Assembly (NCBI GenBank): GCA_947448025.1 | Contig: CANFLV010000020.1 | Coordinates: 1 to 64,000 of the forward strand | Source: Oxalobacteraceae bacterium | Lineage (GTDB): Bacteria > Pseudomonadota > Gammaproteobacteria > Burkholderiales > Burkholderiaceae_D | Direction: 5' to 3' | Length of the DNA stretch: 64,000 nucleotides | Part shown: piece by piece, positions 61,687-64,000 of the stretch | How the letters are laid out: every line of letters begins with the position of its first letter | How positions within the stretch are numbered: position 1 is the stretch's first letter | Program-made: the position numbers and the translations under genes | Notes under the pieces: generated by a model | What the model was told of the DNA's origin: nothing | The model's input: the letters and a program-made list of their open reading frames with translations, nothing else | Database searches by the model: none

Positions 61687-64000
61687 TGTTGTACCGATTG
61701 ATACAATTTTGCCTCTCGCAGCGCCTGTTTGTCTTGCTCACGACGCTACTGGTCGGCGCGGCAGGATGGTATGCGTTCATTCAGCTGCCCATAGACGCAT
61801 TTCCCGATGTCTCCAGCACGCAGGTAAAAATCATCATGAAGGCGCCTGGCATGACACCCGAAGAAGTGGAAAGTCGCATCGCCGTACCGATTGAAGTTGA
61901 AATGCTGGGGATTCCGAAGACGCGCATTTTGCGCTCTGTGACTAAATATGGCCTCGCAGATGTCACGATCGACTTCCAGGATGGCACCGATATCTACTGG
62001 GCGCGGCAGCAGGTCAGTGAACGGCTAGGCGGAATTACGGAGAACTTACCGACCGGGATCAGCGGCGGGATGGCGCCCATCACGACACCGCTGGGCGAGA
62101 TGTTCATGTTCACCATTGAAGGCGAATCCCTCTCGCTGGCAGAACGCCGCAGCCTGCTTGACTGGGTGATCCGTCCGGCGCTGCGCACCGTGCCGGGTGT
62201 GGCCGACGTGAATTCGCTGGGCGGTGCCGTTCGTGCATTCGAAGTGATTCCGAATGAGCTCGCGATGTCAGCCAGCGGCGTCAGTTTGGCGCAGCTGCGC
62301 GATGCCGTTAAAGCCAATAATCGTAATGATGGTGCCGGCCGACTCACGGAGGGGGGCGAAGTCATCCTGGTGCGTTCTGAAGGCAGTATCGCTGGCATCG
62401 ATGATCTGCGCGGAATCGTTGTTGCAGTGAAGGAGGGCGTGCCGATCCGTCTGGCAGACTTGGCGGAGGTGCGTATCGGCACCCTCACGCGCAACGGCGT
62501 CGTGACGCAAAGCGGGCGTGGTGAAGCAGTGCAGGGCCTGGTGCTCGGTCTGGCCGGAGCCAACGCCCAGCAGGTGGTACAGGGCGTGCGCAAGCGGCTC
62601 GACGAACTCCAGTCCGCCTTGCCCAAGGGGGTGTCGATCAAGGTCTTTTACGATCGCGCGGCCTTGGTCAAAAAAGCGGTGGGCGCAGTATCCTCCGCAT
62701 TGCTGGAGGCGACGCTCATTGTGATGGTTTTGCTCGGCCTGTTTCTGGGAAATGTGCGTGCCGCACTGACGGTGGCGCTGGTGTTGCCGCTGGCCGCGCT
62801 GATTACCTTCATCCTCATGCGCGGCTTTGACATGTCGGCCAATTTAATGAGCCTGGGCGGACTGGCGATTGCGATCGGCATGCTGGTTGATGCGGCGGTC
62901 GTGGTGGTGGAAAACATCGTCCAGCGTCTGGCGCATGATCCGACCGGCGGTAAGCTGCCGCGCTTGCATACGATTTATCGCGCCGTGCGCGAGGTCGCCA
63001 TGCCGGTCAGCGCCGGGATGTTGATCATCATCACGGTGTTCTTGCCCTTGCTGACCTTGCAAGATCTGGAAGGGAAGTTTTTTGCGCCCGTGGCGCTCAC
63101 GATCGTGTTCGCACTTGCCGGATCGCTGGTGTTATCGTTCACCGCGATACCGGTATTGGCGTCTTTTTTATTGCGCAAGGTCGGGCACGACGAACCGTGG
63201 CTGCCGCGCAAGCTGTTGGATTGGTATGACCCGATTTTGGCGTGGACGATGCAGCGCCAGAAAGTGGTGGTCATAGGCGCCTTGATCATGCTCACTATTG
63301 CGGCTGGGCTGTACATGCAAGTCGGCAAGACGTTTATGCCGACCATGGATGAAGGCGATCTGATCGTCGGCATCGAAAAGCTCCCCACCGTCAGCCTGGA
63401 AGAAAGCGCCGCCCTGGATTTGAAGATTCAGCAAGCCTTGATGACGGCTATTCCTGAAATAACCGGCGTGGTGGCACGCGCCGGGTCCGATGAGATCGGA
63501 CTCGATCCCATGGGCCTGAATCAGACCGACACGTATTTATTGCTCAAGCCGCGCAGTCAGTGGCGTATGCACAGCAAGGACGCGCTGATTGAGGCGATAC
63601 GCAAAGTGCTCGATGCGCTGCCCGGAATCAAATACAGCTTCACCCAGCCCATCGAAATGCGCGTCGACGAAATGATCATTGGCGTACGCGGCGATATCGC
63701 CGTGAAAATCTTTGGTCCTGATCTGGCGCAATTGAACCGTTTTGCATCAGACATCGAAGGCGTCCTCAAAACCATTCCCGGCAATAAGGATGTCTACACC
63801 GTGCAAAATGACGGGGTGCAGTATTTGCAGGTGGTGGTGGATCGGCTGCAGGCTGGCCGCCTCGGTTTATCGGTCGATGAAATTCAAGATGCGCTGCGTA
63901 TCCAGATCGAAGGGCAGCAGGCTGGTTATGCCATTGAAGGCAATCGCCGCACGCCCATTGTGCTGCGCGCTGGTGAGGCAGTTCGACTGTCGCCCGCGCA
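61686..64000 (+). CDS. HME-RND metal efflux pump (3' end outside window)
   Basis: The frame is open from ATG 61686 to the window edge, 771 codons. It begins MLYRLIQFCLSQRLFVLL, with the RND periplasmic part LPIDAFPDVSSTQVKI. The transmembrane-4 signature near residue 394 reads AIAIGMLVDAAVVVVEN. The second Asp and the Glu of the HME motif are kept, but the first Asp of CzcA (DFG) is replaced, as in CusA-like and some nickel-group pumps. PIEMRVDEMIIGVRGDIAV resembles divalent-metal pumps more than CusA. It exports metal from periplasm or cytoplasm by proton antiport. Cut off before its last third. Confidence 0.94.
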   Translation, partial: MLYRLIQFCLSQRLFVLLTTLLVGAAGWYAFIQLPIDAFPDVSSTQVKIIMKAPGMTPEEVESRIAVPIEVEMLGIPKTRILRSVTKYGLADVTIDFQDGTDIYWARQQVSERLGGITENLPTGISGGMAPITTPLGEMFMFTIEGESLSLAERRSLLDWVIRPALRTVPGVADVNSLGGAVRAFEVIPNELAMSASGVSLAQLRDAVKANNRNDGAGRLTEGGEVILVRSEGSIAGIDDLRGIVVAVKEGVPIRLADLAEVRIGTLTRNGVVTQSGRGEAVQGLVLGLAGANAQQVVQGVRKRLDELQSALPKGVSIKVFYDRAALVKKAVGAVSSALLEATLIVMVLLGLFLGNVRAALTVALVLPLAALITFILMRGFDMSANLMSLGGLAIAIGMLVDAAVVVVENIVQRLAHDPTGGKLPRLHTIYRAVREVAMPVSAGMLIIITVFLPLLTLQDLEGKFFAPVALTIVFALAGSLVLSFTAIPVLASFLLRKVGHDEPWLPRKLLDWYDPILAWTMQRQKVVVIGALIMLTIAAGLYMQVGKTFMPTMDEGDLIVGIEKLPTVSLEESAALDLKIQQALMTAIPEITGVVARAGSDEIGLDPMGLNQTDTYLLLKPRSQWRMHSKDALIEAIRKVLDALPGIKYSFTQPIEMRVDEMIIGVRGDIAVKIFGPDLAQLNRFASDIEGVLKTIPGNKDVYTVQNDGVQYLQVVVDRLQAGRLGLSVDEIQDALRIQIEGQQAGYAIEGNRRTPIVLRAGEAVRLSPA

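Overview
The window is chromosomal DNA of a Burkholderiales betaproteobacterium, most likely Oxalobacteraceae (Herminiimonas/Undibacterium/Collimonas-like). This placement is inferred from the rpsP-rimM-trmD-rplS operon followed by a CoA-type NUDIX and a CobD/CbiB-family gene, from beta-ketoadipate and CoA-thioester catabolism genes, and from overall sequence character. No phage, CRISPR, rRNA or tRNA gene was recognised.

Layout. 1-1.7 kb: 3' part of a large acyl-CoA dehydrogenase. 1.8-2.7 kb: a DUF4864 protein and a TM2-domain protein. 2.8-6.7 kb: ribosome/tRNA maturation operon rpsP-rimM-trmD-rplS, then NUDIX and CobD-like genes. 7.0-10.7 kb: DUF3579 gene, then a translationally coupled pair made of an MFS transporter with two extra periplasmic sensor-like regions and a solitary ABC-type binding protein. 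10.8-14.8 kb: fatty-acyl/dicarboxyl-CoA oxidation operon (two unlike acyl-CoA dehydrogenases and a 3-hydroxyacyl-CoA dehydrogenase). 14.9-19.7 kb: three copies of a hairpin-rich intergenic element around a stand-alone C39-like domain gene, pyrF, pncC, pgpA and thiL. Two copies are complete MITEs with 16-bp inverted ends and perfect 11-bp target duplications. 19.7-21.6 kb: rubredoxin reductase, rubredoxin (54 aa) and rubrerythrin, a peroxide-reducing chain. 21.8-24.2 kb: maeB.

24.2-37.9 kb is a pectin/galacturonate island. It holds two paralogous Tat-exported GH28 polygalacturonases, a GH28-CE8 (pectin methylesterase) fusion, a CE12 acetylesterase, a TonB receptor and a FadR-type GntR regulator. 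Diverging from these are galactarate dehydratase and uronate dehydrogenase. The divergent promoter region has four TGGTNNNNCCA-like sites. Together the genes would demethylate, deacetylate and hydrolyse pectin, import products, oxidise galacturonate to galactarate and dehydrate it; later steps lie elsewhere.

37.9-46.9 kb: a 5'-nucleotidase, pobA with a divergent AraC regulator, a second malic enzyme, TerC, and pcaIJF with a divergent IclR regulator. An exact match to the published PcaR box, as I recall it, lies upstream of pcaI. 47.1-48.7 kb: a HipBA toxin-antitoxin pair.

48.8-64 kb is a metal-homeostasis island. It contains nikR, a DUF2946 protein, two TonB receptors, a BNR (sialidase-fold) protein with Cys/His motifs, a thioredoxin-like protein, a CusF-like protein, an outer-membrane factor, a multicopper oxidase, a CzcI-like protein and an HME-RND efflux adaptor and pump. 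The pump runs off the right edge. Nickel-type regulation beside copper-type periplasmic proteins makes the true substrate an open question.
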